A stretch of DNA of 64,000 nt from Pseudorhodoplanes sinuspersici (lineage in GTDB: Bacteria > Pseudomonadota > Alphaproteobacteria > Rhizobiales > Xanthobacteraceae): NCBI RefSeq assembly GCF_002119765.1, contig NZ_CP021112.1, forward strand, positions 3,094,501-3,158,500, written 5' to 3'. The stretch's first letter is position 1; each line of letters begins with the position of its first letter. Below the pieces are notes generated by a model, which saw only the letters and a program-made list of their open reading frames with translations, was not told where the DNA came from and did no database searches. The translations under genes were made by a program, and so were the position numbers. Positions 34,421-43,857 of the stretch are shown piece after piece.

Positions 34421-34458
34421 GGGATGCGTGCGAGGCTTGGGCTCGCCCAAGACGTTGG

Positions 34459-34473
34459 TTAATGAGAGGTAAA
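34459..34473 (+). promoter_or_regulatory. Candidate CtrA box before cheA
   Basis: TTAA-TGAGAGG-TAAA matches the CtrA consensus TTAA-N7-TTAA at seven of eight positions. It is 114 bases upstream of the cheA start, between chpT and cheA. Confidence 0.45.
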
Positions 34474-34586
34474 TAGCCTTCAACGCGTTGGTCTCCCTTA
34501 CGCAAAATTAAACGGTTAGCAACACACTACCATTGTGGATCGGTGAAGCGCTTGGGGGACCTCCCCGGCGCATAAGGCCATTTGCA

Positions 34587-37187
34587 ATGGACGAATTGCT
34601 GCGGGATTTTTTGACCGAGACTCACGAGAGTCTCGATACCGTCGATGTCGAGCTCGTGCGCTTTGAGCAGGAGCCGAACAACGCCGAGATTCTCGCCAAT
34701 ATTTTCAGGCTCGTTCACACCATCAAGGGCACATGCGGTTTTCTCGGTCTGCCGCGGCTTGCGGCCCTCGCGCATGCTGCCGAAAGCCTTATGGGCAAAT
34801 TCCGTGATGGCATGCCGGTTACTGAAAACGCAGTCACGCTGATCCTTGCTACGCTCGATCGCATCAAGGAAATCCTCGACGCACTTGAAAAGCATCAAAG
34901 CGAGCCGAATGGCACCGATGCCGATCTGATCGAACGGCTGGACGGTATGTCCCATATGGTCGCTGCCGCGGCTTCGCCGACGCACACCCAAGGCTCGTTG
35001 GTCTATCAGGTACTGGAACGACCGCTGAAGCCAGGTGAGGCGAGTCTTGATGAACTCGAAAGAGCGTTCCGGGAGACGCCTGGTCCGAAGGCAAATCGGC
35101 CGACGTCGCCCGAGATCAAGAATGCTGTCACGCAAGAGAGCAAAGTTGTCGGACATTCGATCCGCGTCAATGTCGACACGCTCGAGCACTTGATGACGAT
35201 GGTCTCCGAACTGGTGCTGACCCGCAATCAGCTGATGGAATTGGCGCGGCATCAAGCGGAGACGGAATTCAAGGTCCCACTGCAGCGTCTTTCCCATGTC
35301 ACGGCCGAATTGCAGGAAGGTGTCATGAAGACGCGTATGCAACCGATCGGCAATGCCTGGCAAAAATTGCCGCGACTTGTGCGCGATCTTTCGTCCGCGC
35401 TTGGCAAGCAAATCGAACTTGAAATGCACGGTGCGGAGACGGAACTCGACCGGCAGGTGCTGGAGATGATCAAGGATCCGCTCACGCATATGGTGCGGAA
35501 TTCTGCCGATCATGGCATCGAAATGCCAGGAGAGCGCCGTGCTCGTGGCAAGCCGGAGCGGGCCACAATACGCTTGGCTGCCCGTCATGAAGGCGGCCAC
35601 ATCATCGTCGAAGTATCCGACGATGGTCGCGGTCTTGATACGGCCAAGATCGGTGCCAAGGTTCTTGCATTGGGTCTTGCGACAGAAGCGGACCTCGACA
35701 AGATGTCCGACACACAAATCCAGCGCTTCATCTTTGCCGCGGGCATGTCGACGGCTAACTTGGTCACCAGCGTTTCCGGCCGTGGTGTCGGCATGGACGT
35801 CGTCCAAAACAACATCGACCAGATCGGTGGCACCATCGATGTGAAGTCGGTGCCAGGGCAGGGCGCAGTTTTCACCATCAAGATCCCACTGACGCTGGCC
35901 ATTGTGTCGGCCTTGATCGTGGAAGCCGCCGGCGAGCGCTTTGCCATGCCGCAGGTTTCGGTCATGGAACTGGTCCGGGTGCGCCCGGGCCGTGAGCACC
36001 GTATCGAACGCATCAAGAATACGCCGGTCCTACGTCTGCGGAACAAGCTGCTGCCGCTCATTCATCTGCGCAAATTGTTGCGTATCGGGGATGCTGCCGA
36101 GCGGGAGCCGGAAAGCGGCTTTGTTGTGGTGACGCAGATCGGACCGGAATTGTTTGGCATCGTCGTCGATCGCGTGTTTCATACCGAAGAAATCGTCGTC
36201 AAGCCGATGGCATCCAAGCTGCGGCATATTCAGGCGTTTTCTGGAAACACTATTCTTGGCGATGGTGCCGTGATCATGATTCTCGATCCGAACGGAATTG
36301 CTGCATCGTTCGGTTCGGTGCGCGCTACCGGCCTTGGTATCGAGGCCGCCGGCGAAAGCGAGGAGTTGGTTTCGACACGCGACAAGACATCTCTGCTGAT
36401 TTTTCGCGCTGGTTCTCCCGCTCAACGCGCTGTGCCGCTGTCGCTTGTGACACGTCTTGAGGAAGTCGACGTTCGCCGCATCGAAGTCGCGGGCGATCGT
36501 TATCTGTTGCAATATCGCGGTCATCTCATGCCGTTGATCCGCCCGGGGGATTGCGTGCGTGTGAAGGAGAAGGGGGCGCAGCCGCTTCTTGTCTTTTCCG
36601 ACGGCGACCGGTCCATGGCGCTGCTGGTTGATGAAATCGTCGATATCGTCGAAGAGGAATTCGAGATCGAAGTCACCGATGATCGGCCTGGCATTCTCGG
36701 ATCGGCCATCGTGAAGGGCGAGGCGACCGACATTGTCGATGTCGGTCACTATTTGCCGATCGCCTTCGCCGATTGGTTTGGCGGCGGCAATAACCGCGCA
36801 TGCGAACGAATGCAGCGTCATCTGTTGCTCGTGGACGATTCGGCTTTCTTCCGGAATATGCTGGTGCCGGTTTTGCGGGCTGCGGGTTTTAGCGTGACGG
36901 CTGCGGCGAGCGGTTTTGAGGCGCGTGATCTTATTCGCAGCGGTCGCAAGTTCGATATCGTCGTCACCGATCTGGATATGCCGGGAATGGATGGACTGGC
37001 CTTGGCCAAGGCGGTTCGCGCCGACCGTAATATTCCCGTGATCGCGCTATCCTCGATGACCACACCGGAGATGATCGAACGCGTCCGCCGCGCAGGGTTT
37101 AACGATTTCGTCGCCAAGTTCGATCGCCAAGGACTGATTGCGGCAATCAAGGAACAGGCGGATGCCGCCACCAGTCGAGCCGCATGA
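34587..37187 (+). CDS. cheA: CheA hybrid histidine kinase with C-terminal receiver
   Basis: The 866-residue protein contains, in order: an HPt domain with His44 in RLVHTIKGTCGFL, a dimerisation helix pair (from ~188), the HATPase domain with N-box DPLTHMVRNSADHG (~296), DDGRGLD (~345) and GRGVGMDVV (~398), two CheW-like domains (~432-590 and ~601-735), and a receiver domain with Asp794 in VVTDLDMPGMDG. CheA phosphorylates CheY and CheB according to receptor signals. The tandem CheW-like domains and fused receiver are less common than the basic form. The start ATG 34587 lies at the HPt domain. Confidence 0.94.
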   Translation: MDELLRDFLTETHESLDTVDVELVRFEQEPNNAEILANIFRLVHTIKGTCGFLGLPRLAALAHAAESLMGKFRDGMPVTENAVTLILATLDRIKEILDALEKHQSEPNGTDADLIERLDGMSHMVAAAASPTHTQGSLVYQVLERPLKPGEASLDELERAFRETPGPKANRPTSPEIKNAVTQESKVVGHSIRVNVDTLEHLMTMVSELVLTRNQLMELARHQAETEFKVPLQRLSHVTAELQEGVMKTRMQPIGNAWQKLPRLVRDLSSALGKQIELEMHGAETELDRQVLEMIKDPLTHMVRNSADHGIEMPGERRARGKPERATIRLAARHEGGHIIVEVSDDGRGLDTAKIGAKVLALGLATEADLDKMSDTQIQRFIFAAGMSTANLVTSVSGRGVGMDVVQNNIDQIGGTIDVKSVPGQGAVFTIKIPLTLAIVSALIVEAAGERFAMPQVSVMELVRVRPGREHRIERIKNTPVLRLRNKLLPLIHLRKLLRIGDAAEREPESGFVVVTQIGPELFGIVVDRVFHTEEIVVKPMASKLRHIQAFSGNTILGDGAVIMILDPNGIAASFGSVRATGLGIEAAGESEELVSTRDKTSLLIFRAGSPAQRAVPLSLVTRLEEVDVRRIEVAGDRYLLQYRGHLMPLIRPGDCVRVKEKGAQPLLVFSDGDRSMALLVDEIVDIVEEEFEIEVTDDRPGILGSAIVKGEATDIVDVGHYLPIAFADWFGGGNNRACERMQRHLLLVDDSAFFRNMLVPVLRAAGFSVTAAASGFEARDLIRSGRKFDIVVTDLDMPGMDGLALAKAVRADRNIPVIALSSMTTPEMIERVRRAGFNDFVAKFDRQGLIAAIKEQADAATSRAA

Positions 37188-37654
37188 TCATGTCCGATTT
37201 GAACGAGCAAACGACAACGGCCTTCGAATACGTGACTGTCAGCGTCGGCGGTCAATTGTTCGGCTTTCCGATCGGGCGTGTGCAGGATGTCTTCATGCTG
37301 CACCAGATGACCTGCGTGCCCTTGGCACCCGATGACATCGCCGGAATCATCAATCTGCGCGGGCGCATTGTCACGGCGATCGATCTGCGGCGCAGGCTTG
37401 GGATGTCCGGCGGCGAACGGGAACCCTCCATGGCTGTCGGGATTGAATGCGCGGGTGAGTCGTACGGTCTGATCATCGATGCGGTTGGGGAAGTTCTCAA
37501 GCTAGGTGCCGACACCGCGGAGCCTGTGCCGGTCAATCTCGACGACCGGCTTAAGCGTGTTGCGTCCGGTGTTCATCGTCTCGAGACCGGTTTGCTCGTC
37601 GTTCTTGATGTCGACCGATTGCTTGATCTGAAAACGATAGAAATGGCCGCATGA
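37184..37654 (+). CDS. cheW: CheW chemotaxis coupling protein
   Basis: The 156-residue protein has the CheW motifs VSVGGQLFGFPIGRVQDVF, IAGIINLRGRIVTAIDLRRRL and YGLIIDAVGEVLKL. It links receptors to CheA. Its ATG overlaps the cheA stop by 4 bases; an ATG two codons on (37190) is an alternative. cheY follows 48 bases later. Confidence 0.94.
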   Translation: MIMSDLNEQTTTAFEYVTVSVGGQLFGFPIGRVQDVFMLHQMTCVPLAPDDIAGIINLRGRIVTAIDLRRRLGMSGGEREPSMAVGIECAGESYGLIIDAVGEVLKLGADTAEPVPVNLDDRLKRVASGVHRLETGLLVVLDVDRLLDLKTIEMAA

Positions 37655-37702
37655 TGCGGCGGAAATTGCGGATCGAACCGCACACGTCAATGTGAGGGTG
37701 TG

Positions 37703-38068
37703 ATGAAAACCTGTCTTGTTGTCGACGATTCCAGCGTGATCCGCAAAGTCGCCAAGCGCATTCTCGAAGGAATGGATTTTCAGACCGTGGAAGCCGAAGA
37801 TGGACAGCAGGCGCTCGACGCCTGCCAGCGCATGCTGCCGGACGCAATCCTGCTCGACTGGAATATGCCGAAAATGGACGGCTACGACTTTCTCAAGGCG
37901 CTGCGGCGGATGCCCGGTGGCGATCGCCCGAAGGTCGTATTCTGCACCACCGAGAACGACGTCGCACATATCGCCCGAGCTCTTCACGCCGGTGCGAACG
38001 AATACATCATGAAACCATTCGACCGCGACATCGTCGAGGCCAAGTTCCAGGAAGTCGGATTGATCTGA
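37703..38068 (+). CDS. cheY: CheY response regulator
   Basis: This 121-residue single receiver domain has the acidic pair VVDDSS, phospho-acceptor Asp in ILLDWNMPKMDGYDF, the conserved Thr in FCTTEN and Lys in IMKPFD. It relays CheA phosphorylation to the flagellar motor or acts as a phosphate sink. GAGGG precedes ATG 37703, one codon after an in-frame GTG. Confidence 0.93.
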   Translation: MKTCLVVDDSSVIRKVAKRILEGMDFQTVEAEDGQQALDACQRMLPDAILLDWNMPKMDGYDFLKALRRMPGGDRPKVVFCTTENDVAHIARALHAGANEYIMKPFDRDIVEAKFQEVGLI

Positions 38069-38092
38069 TTTCGGTTCTGTTCGTGTTCGGCG

Positions 38093-39268
38093 GTGCGTGT
38101 TGTGACAAGCCAAAAGCCTGCAAGTTTGCGACGCTTGGATCCGGCTGCGATTGGGCCGGTGAAGGTCATGGTCGTGGATGATTCCGCTATCGCGCGCGGT
38201 TTCGTTCGCCGTTGGGTTGAGACAGAGGACGGTATGGAGATCGTCGCATCGCTGCAGACGGCGCGCGAAGCTCTGAATTATCTGGAGCGTACCGATCCGG
38301 ACGTCGTCGTGCTCGATATCGAAATGCCGGACATGGACGGTATTACCGCCTTGCCGCTGATCCTGCAGAAGCGGCCGGACGTCGCGGTGATCATCGCATC
38401 GACGCTGACGCGTCGGAATGCCGAGATTTCGCTGCGCGCATTGTCGCTCGGAGCGCTGGACTGCATCCAGAAGCCGGATGCGCAAGGGGCGGTGACCAGC
38501 GAGAGCTATCGCCATGCCCTGGTGACCCGCATTCGCGAGCTTGGCGCGCGTGCGCGCCGAGTTCCTGCGATCACGAAAATACCATCGGTCGAGCCCGCAA
38601 CGCCCAAGGGCAAAAGCGGCGCGAATATTCTGGCTTTCGTGAACACACGCGAGCCGATTTCGCTCCGCCCCATGCCGACGACGGCGCCCCGGGTGCTGGT
38701 GGTCGGCTCCTCGACCGGCGGGCCGCAGGCGCTGACCGAGATTTGCACACGGCTCGGCCCGGTCATCGACCAGGCACCCGTGTTGATCACGCAGCATATG
38801 CCGCCGACGTTCACGAGCATTCTTGCCGAGCATCTGGCGCGGGCGACCGGCCGGCCAGCGCAGGAAGCCGAAGACGGCGAGCCGATCTGCGCCGGGCATA
38901 TCTATATTGCGCCAGGGCATCGGCACTTTCGCGTGGCGCGCACCAACGGCCAGCCTGTCGCCATTCTCGACGACGCGCCGCCCGTGCATTTCTGCAAACC
39001 GGCGGTGGATATTCTGTTTTCATCGGCGGCGGAGGTGTGGGGGGCATGGGTGCTCGGCCTCGTGCTGACCGGCATGGGCACCGACGGCACCGGCGGTGCA
39101 GCCGATATCGTTGCATCGGGCGGCAGCATCATAGCGCAGGATGAAGCAACGAGCATTGTTTGGGGGATGCCGGGATCGGTCGCGCAAGCGGGTCTGTGCT
39201 CATCGATCCTGCCGCTGAATGAGATCGCTCCCGCAATCACGCACATCTTCACCGGGAGACGCGCGTGA
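38093..39268 (+). CDS. cheB: CheB receptor methylesterase
   Basis: The 391-residue protein has an N-terminal receiver (VMVVDDSAIARGF; phospho-acceptor Asp in VVVLDIEMPDMDG), a linker of ~50 residues and a C-terminal methylesterase with catalytic Ser in GSSTGGPQAL, His in TQHMPPTF and Asp in TGMGTDGTGG. It removes methyl groups from chemoreceptors when phosphorylated. The start is GTG 38093, possibly GTG 38102. cheR overlaps its stop by 4 bases. Confidence 0.93.
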   Translation: MRVVTSQKPASLRRLDPAAIGPVKVMVVDDSAIARGFVRRWVETEDGMEIVASLQTAREALNYLERTDPDVVVLDIEMPDMDGITALPLILQKRPDVAVIIASTLTRRNAEISLRALSLGALDCIQKPDAQGAVTSESYRHALVTRIRELGARARRVPAITKIPSVEPATPKGKSGANILAFVNTREPISLRPMPTTAPRVLVVGSSTGGPQALTEICTRLGPVIDQAPVLITQHMPPTFTSILAEHLARATGRPAQEAEDGEPICAGHIYIAPGHRHFRVARTNGQPVAILDDAPPVHFCKPAVDILFSSAAEVWGAWVLGLVLTGMGTDGTGGAADIVASGGSIIAQDEATSIVWGMPGSVAQAGLCSSILPLNEIAPAITHIFTGRRA

Positions 39269-40140
39269 CCGCCTCCGACTACGATTTCATCCGCAAATTG
39301 CTGAAGCAGCGGTCTGGCCTCGCGTTGTCGGCGGAAAAGCATTATCTCGTCGAGAGCCGACTGATGCCGATCGCCCAGCGGCGCGGCTTTACCAATCTGT
39401 CCGAACTCACGCGTCAATTGCGTGCCGGCCTCGACGAAACGCTGATCGTCGAGGTGGTCGAAGCCATGACCACCAACGAGACTTTCTTTTTCCGCGATCG
39501 CATTCCGTTCGACCATTTCAAGACCTTTATCGTGCCGCAACTGCTGGCGGCGCGGGCGCATACCAAGCGCATCCGCATCTGGTGCGCGGCGGCGTCGACC
39601 GGGCAGGAGCCGTATTCGCTGGCCATGGCCTTGAAGGAAATGGGTCATGCGCTCGACGGCTTTCGGATCGAGATCCTTGCCACAGATCTGTCGAACGACG
39701 TGCTGGAGAAAGCCAAGGCCGGCATCTACAGCCAGTTCGAAGTGCAGCGTGGATTGCCGATCCAGCTGCTGCTGAAATATTTCTCGCAATCCGGCGAGAC
39801 CTGGCAGATCGCGCCTGATATCCGCAGCATGATCCAGTTTCGTTCGTTCAACCTGCTCACCGATTTCGCGCGGCTCGGCCTGTTCGATCTCGTCCTGTGC
39901 CGCAACGTGCTGATCTATTTCGATCAGCCGATGAAATCCGATGTGCTGGACCGGCTGTCGCGGGTGGTCGCCTCGGACGGCTATCTGGTTCTCGGCTCTG
40001 CCGAAACGACAATCGGCCTCACACAGGCTTTTGCGACGGTGCCGGACCGGCGCGGTCTTTATTCGCCGGTTCACAGCCCGGTTCCGCCCGTGATGCCGCC
40101 TGCTGTCGTCGCCGGCACGCAACTGGTCTCCGCCGTTTAA
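39265..40140 (+). CDS. cheR: CheR receptor methyltransferase
   Basis: The 291-residue protein has the CheR N-terminal domain with TTNETFFFRDRIPFD, SAM-binding IWCAAASTGQEPYSLAM and the C-terminal LVLCRNVLIYFD and DGYLVLGSAET motifs. It methylates glutamates on chemoreceptors. The start is GTG 39265, overlapping cheB (GTGA). No chemoreceptor or cheD gene is in this cluster. Confidence 0.94.
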   Translation: MTASDYDFIRKLLKQRSGLALSAEKHYLVESRLMPIAQRRGFTNLSELTRQLRAGLDETLIVEVVEAMTTNETFFFRDRIPFDHFKTFIVPQLLAARAHTKRIRIWCAAASTGQEPYSLAMALKEMGHALDGFRIEILATDLSNDVLEKAKAGIYSQFEVQRGLPIQLLLKYFSQSGETWQIAPDIRSMIQFRSFNLLTDFARLGLFDLVLCRNVLIYFDQPMKSDVLDRLSRVVASDGYLVLGSAETTIGLTQAFATVPDRRGLYSPVHSPVPPVMPPAVVAGTQLVSAV

Positions 40141-41063
40141 GCGCTCTCGTTGTTGCGCTCCGGCGCCGCGAGCTTGGCGGCGATCAGGATCAGCGCAACC
40201 GCGATGACGAGCGACCATGACGGCGACGCCAACCCCAGCACAATCAGCAACCCGGTCGAGATTACCGGCGAGGCGTAGCCGAGGACGCCGAGATAGGCGA
40301 CGTTGCCGCGCTTCATGCCGATATCCCAGATCAGGAATGCAGCGCCCACGGGGCCGAGGCCCAGCAGCAAAAGCGCAACCCACGGCGTTGCGCCTTGTGG
40401 TGTTACCCAATCTTCGAACATGAGACTGCACACAAATGCCAACGCAGCGGTGATGAAGCAGGGCAGCGCCAGACTCTCGCTTGGCACTTTGGCGACGAGC
40501 CGCGACATCACCGAATAGCTCGACCAGACCAGCGCACAACCGAAGGCGAGCACGAATCCGAGCGACGCATGCGGAAAATCATCCGAGCCGCCGATCTTGT
40601 TCCACACCAGGAGCGTTGCCGCGGCGAGGCCGAGCAGCGCGCCGACGACATGACGCAGATGCAGTGTGTGACCCGGCAGCAGGCCGGAGAACAATACGGT
40701 GAGTAAGGCCCAGAGTGCGGCGATGAGGCTGGCTTCCGCGGCGGGTGCGAGCTTCAGCGCCGCGAAATACAGAACGTGAAAGACGAACAGGCCATAGATC
40801 CCGAGTGCGAGCGAAGCCGGTGTCGGGACCATCGCCGCCGCGCGTCCGCTCAGGATGGCGATTGCGGCAATGGTGATGCCGCCGATCAGGAAGGTGATGG
40901 CGGTGGTCTGGAATGGAGGGATGTCTCCGCCCTTCAGCGATGTCAGTGACGCGAGGGTGGACCACAGCAACACCGCGCCGAAGCCGAGCAGGGTGGCAAT
41001 GCGCGGCGTGATGATGGTGCCGTCTTTCGCGTTTGTGCGGGAAGTTTTGGCTGCGTCAGTCAT
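40137..41063 (-). CDS. EamA/DMT-family transporter (YddG-like)
   Basis: The 308-residue protein has about ten membrane helices in two EamA repeats. The stretches ATLLGFGAVLLWSTLASLTSLKGGDIPPFQTTAITFLIGG and IWDIGMKRGNVAYLGVLGYASPVIST resemble the YddG aromatic amino acid exporter group. Substrate is not certain. It converges on cheR and the two stops overlap by 4 bases. Confidence 0.87.
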   Translation of the reverse strand: MTDAAKTSRTNAKDGTIITPRIATLLGFGAVLLWSTLASLTSLKGGDIPPFQTTAITFLIGGITIAAIAILSGRAAAMVPTPASLALGIYGLFVFHVLYFAALKLAPAAEASLIAALWALLTVLFSGLLPGHTLHLRHVVGALLGLAAATLLVWNKIGGSDDFPHASLGFVLAFGCALVWSSYSVMSRLVAKVPSESLALPCFITAALAFVCSLMFEDWVTPQGATPWVALLLLGLGPVGAAFLIWDIGMKRGNVAYLGVLGYASPVISTGLLIVLGLASPSWSLVIAVALILIAAKLAAPERNNESA

Positions 41064-41093
41064 GGTTCGTTTGTACGTGATCGCTCAGCATTT

Positions 41094-41124
41094 CGTCATG
41101 GCCGGGTTTGTCCCGGCCATGACG
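41094..41124. repeat. REP-like palindrome
   Basis: CGTCATGGCCGGG and CCCGGCCATGACG form a perfect 13-bp stem with loop TTTGT. The core ATGGCCGGG-N5-CCCGGCCAT recurs at 53326-53348, so both belong to one dispersed repeat family. Confidence 0.75.
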
Positions 41125-41688
41125 GGCGGAGAGATATTGATGCGATGGGTACATTGAATTGCCTGGTCGGTAAAACGCGCGCAAGCGCCATCGCCCGTAT
41201 TGTTTGGACGGCGCCGGGTGCGCCCACGACAAGGTGAGGGAATGGTGCGCCGGGAGGCGCAGGGCATTCCTGATACGCCGCGCTCCATCGCTGAAGCGCG
41301 GCCGCCTCACGGCGCACCATTGGCGGCGTTCATTCAGCGCCGGGCCGCGCTTTGCGCCGCGCCTGCCATCGAAAGCAAGCGCGTGTCAGCCAGCTCCTGG
41401 CAGGGGTCCCTAGTAACCCCGGGCGGAGCCCCGGCGCCGCCCGAGTGCGAGGTTACGAGCCCCGCCCGCAGGCACCGCATCCCATCCCGCCATCATGACG
41501 TCTCATGAGAACGCCCTCGGTGGATGAGATGATAGGAATATAGTCCAATTCAAAGAAAGAGTCAAGTCGCAACTGATCGGGCATCGCAATCGCGTGGCAC
41601 TGCAACAAATAGACAACGCAACTATTCGCCAAAGGGGCCGCGATAATGGTATTGTGATTCAAGTGGGCAGTGTGTCGGGGAAAAGTGA
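41125..41688. other. Gene-free, GC-rich region with many short inverted repeats
   Basis: No convincing reading frame covers this 564-base gap. It holds several hairpin-forming stretches, for example CGCGCTtcc...GAAGCGCG near 41280-41300 and CGGGCGG...CCGCCCG near 41420-41452. The last ~150 bases before the next gene are AT-rich and probably contain its promoter. It could be a decayed repeat or encode a structured RNA; nothing in it decides. Confidence 0.5.
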
Positions 41689-42096
41689 ATGGCTGCGTCT
41701 GAGGCCTCAGCGGCAAGTTCTCACTTGCCGTGGTTCATCGTCTCGCCGGGACAAACGGACACGCTGCTTGTCGTCGCGGCCATCGCGCTGATCGTCGCGG
41801 TCCTGTTGCTGGGCGTCGCATTCTTCTGGCTGCACTCGTTGCCCGAACGCCTTGGGCACAAGAAGCTGCAATTCGAAATCGTTGCCGTGCTGGGGCTGAT
41901 ATCGCTGTTCACGCATATTCATTTGTTTTGGGTGATAGGCCTTGTGCTGGCGCTGATTGATCTGCCCGATTTCACGACGCCACTGCGGCGCATCGCCGGC
42001 TCGCTTGAAAAGATGTCCGGCAGCGAGCCGCCGGTATCAACAGCAGAGCAGCAAGCCCCAGGCGCTGCGACCAAACCCTCGGAAGCGGCCGGGTAA
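41689..42096 (+). CDS. Small membrane protein upstream of an HlyD-like adaptor
   Basis: The 135-residue protein has two membrane helices (TLLVVAAIALIVAVLLLGVAFFW and FEIVAVLGLISLFTHIHLFWVIGLVLALIDL) and an unstructured polar C-terminus. GGGGAAAAG precedes ATG 41689. It ends 4 bases before the HlyD-like gene, so the pair is co-transcribed and may work as one membrane unit. I do not recognise its family beyond similarity to small inner-membrane partners of HlyD proteins. Confidence 0.75.
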   Translation: MAASEASAASSHLPWFIVSPGQTDTLLVVAAIALIVAVLLLGVAFFWLHSLPERLGHKKLQFEIVAVLGLISLFTHIHLFWVIGLVLALIDLPDFTTPLRRIAGSLEKMSGSEPPVSTAEQQAPGAATKPSEAAG

Positions 42097-42100
42097 GTCC

Positions 42101-43333
42101 ATGCTGGAGATCCTTCTCTGTTCGGTCGTCACCATTCTTCCGGACTATCTTTTTCGCCGCTTTGTGCAGGGCAAGCGGATCGGGCATGAGATCACGCTTT
42201 ATTCTGTCTGGTATGAATTGCGATGGGGCATCACGGCTTGCCTGATGCTGACCGTGCTGCTGATCACGCTGATCTTCTATTTTCATCCATCGACATCCTC
42301 GGTGACATCGTTTTTCCGCACGATTCCGATCTTGCCGGAAACGACCGGGCGGGTGAGCGAGATCTACGTCAAGCTGACCGACGACGTCGAAAAGGGGCAG
42401 CCGATCTTCAAGCTCGACAGTGCGGCGCAGCAGGCGGCCGTTGACGTGGCGCAGCGGCGCATCACCGAAATCGACGCATCGATGCTGATGGCGCGGGCCG
42501 ATATCGCCGCGGCCGAGGCTCAGATTCAACAAGCCAGGAGTGGGGAACAACAAGCCCTCGACGAATTGCGGACCAAGCAGGAGCTTGCAAGCCGCAATCC
42601 TGGAAATGTCGCGGCGCGCGATATCGAGAAGCTGGAAACCGCCCTTGATGGGCGCAAGGCGGAAGTGACGGCCGCCGAAGCGGCAAAGCTGGCGGCCGAA
42701 ACGCGCGTGAGCACGCTGTTGCCAGCGCAGAAAGCTACCGCACAGGCCACGCTCGCGCAGGCACAGGTGGAATTGAGCAAGACCGTGGTCTATGCGGGTG
42801 TGTCGGGCCGTGTCGAGCAATTCGTGCTGAAGGTTGGCGACATCGTCAATCCGCTGATGCGGCCCGCCGGCGTCCTCATTCCGGCGGAAGCCGGCCGCCA
42901 GGTCCTTCTTGGCGGCTTCGGCCAGATCGAGGCGCAAGTCATCAAGACCGGCATGGCGGCCGAGGCAACATGTGTCTCAAAGCCGCTGGTGATCATCCCG
43001 ATGATCGTTTCCGATGTGCAGGAGGCCATCGCTGCAGGACAGGTGCGTGCCGGCGAGCAACTGATCGACGCACAACGGGTCGCGGCACCGGGCACCATTT
43101 CGGTATATCTCGAGCCTCTTCATCAGGGCGGGCTGGACGGCGTCGCGCCAGGAAGCAGCTGTGTCGCCAATCTCTACACAAACAATCATGATCGGCTGGC
43201 GAACGAGAAGATGGGTATCGGGAACTGGCTGTTCCTGCACATGATCGATGCTGTGGCCTTTGTGCATGCCTTGCTGCTTCGTGTGCAGGCGCTGCTTCTT
43301 CCGATCAAAACGCTGGTGCTGACGCCTCACTGA
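42101..43333 (+). CDS. HlyD-family periplasmic adaptor
   Basis: The 410-residue protein has one N-terminal membrane helix (about residues 48-68, ITACLMLTVLLITLIFYF), a biotinyl-lipoyl-like half (LPETTGRVSEIYVKLTDDVEKGQPIFKLDS), a long alpha-hairpin (residues ~110-230) and the second lipoyl half (VYAGVSGRVEQFVLKVGDIV). It bridges an inner-membrane exporter to the outer membrane or periplasm. No MFS/ABC/RND pump gene is adjacent, only the small membrane protein. Start ATG 42101 places the helix near the N-terminus. Confidence 0.87.
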   Translation: MLEILLCSVVTILPDYLFRRFVQGKRIGHEITLYSVWYELRWGITACLMLTVLLITLIFYFHPSTSSVTSFFRTIPILPETTGRVSEIYVKLTDDVEKGQPIFKLDSAAQQAAVDVAQRRITEIDASMLMARADIAAAEAQIQQARSGEQQALDELRTKQELASRNPGNVAARDIEKLETALDGRKAEVTAAEAAKLAAETRVSTLLPAQKATAQATLAQAQVELSKTVVYAGVSGRVEQFVLKVGDIVNPLMRPAGVLIPAEAGRQVLLGGFGQIEAQVIKTGMAAEATCVSKPLVIIPMIVSDVQEAIAAGQVRAGEQLIDAQRVAAPGTISVYLEPLHQGGLDGVAPGSSCVANLYTNNHDRLANEKMGIGNWLFLHMIDAVAFVHALLLRVQALLLPIKTLVLTPH

Positions 43334-43406
43334 GTGTCGACGGGGAACACGCACGTGACAGCGGGTCGTGATGCAGCGTCGTTCGATCCGCTGATGCTGC
43401 TGCGGT

Positions 43407-43601
43407 CTATGCCGCAATCTCGTAGCGCGCCTGCATTTCCTTGCAGACCCGCTTGACTGCATTCCGGTATTTCCAAACATTGTCTCTGGGGACGACCGTT
43501 GCGTGCCATCCGTGTCGCGGGTGTGTTTCCACCGTGACATCGAGACCGGCGATATTCAGCCTGACCTTGATCATTTCCGCGATTTCGCACGCTGTCTTCA
43601 A
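43407..43601 (-). CDS. Small hypothetical protein
   Basis: This 64-residue frame starts at TTG 43601 (or ATG 43574) and has a sensible composition with VTVETHPRHGWHATVVP in the middle. It resembles short unknown proteins common in Bradyrhizobium-type genomes. There is no strong ribosome site, so coding is uncertain. Confidence 0.45.
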   Translation of the reverse strand: MKTACEIAEMIKVRLNIAGLDVTVETHPRHGWHATVVPRDNVWKYRNAVKRVCKEMQARYEIAA

Positions 43602-43857
43602 TGTCCTGACGATGAATCTGCTTTCGCCACGGAAGTCTGTCGTTGCTATGGCTTTTTTGCAATGAAAGCTTATCAGGGTCGATGGGCTATGTCTTGATTG
43701 CTTGAGGCAATCGACGGAGCTCGTCGACGATGTGTCACTGGCCTATCGTCATCGCGAATGAGGCTGTTTTGTGCCTCACCGAGATTAAGATGGTTCTCGG
43801 CCTGATAAGAGCCTATAGTGTGCCATCACTGGCCCGGTTCGATTCCGTAGGCATCCG

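Noticed and set aside
34527-35999. 490-residue open frame on the minus strand
   Set aside because: It is antisense to cheA and low in complexity; no domain.
38902-40539. 545-residue open frame on the minus strand
   Set aside because: It is antisense to cheB and cheR, which are clearly coding, and contains no motif.
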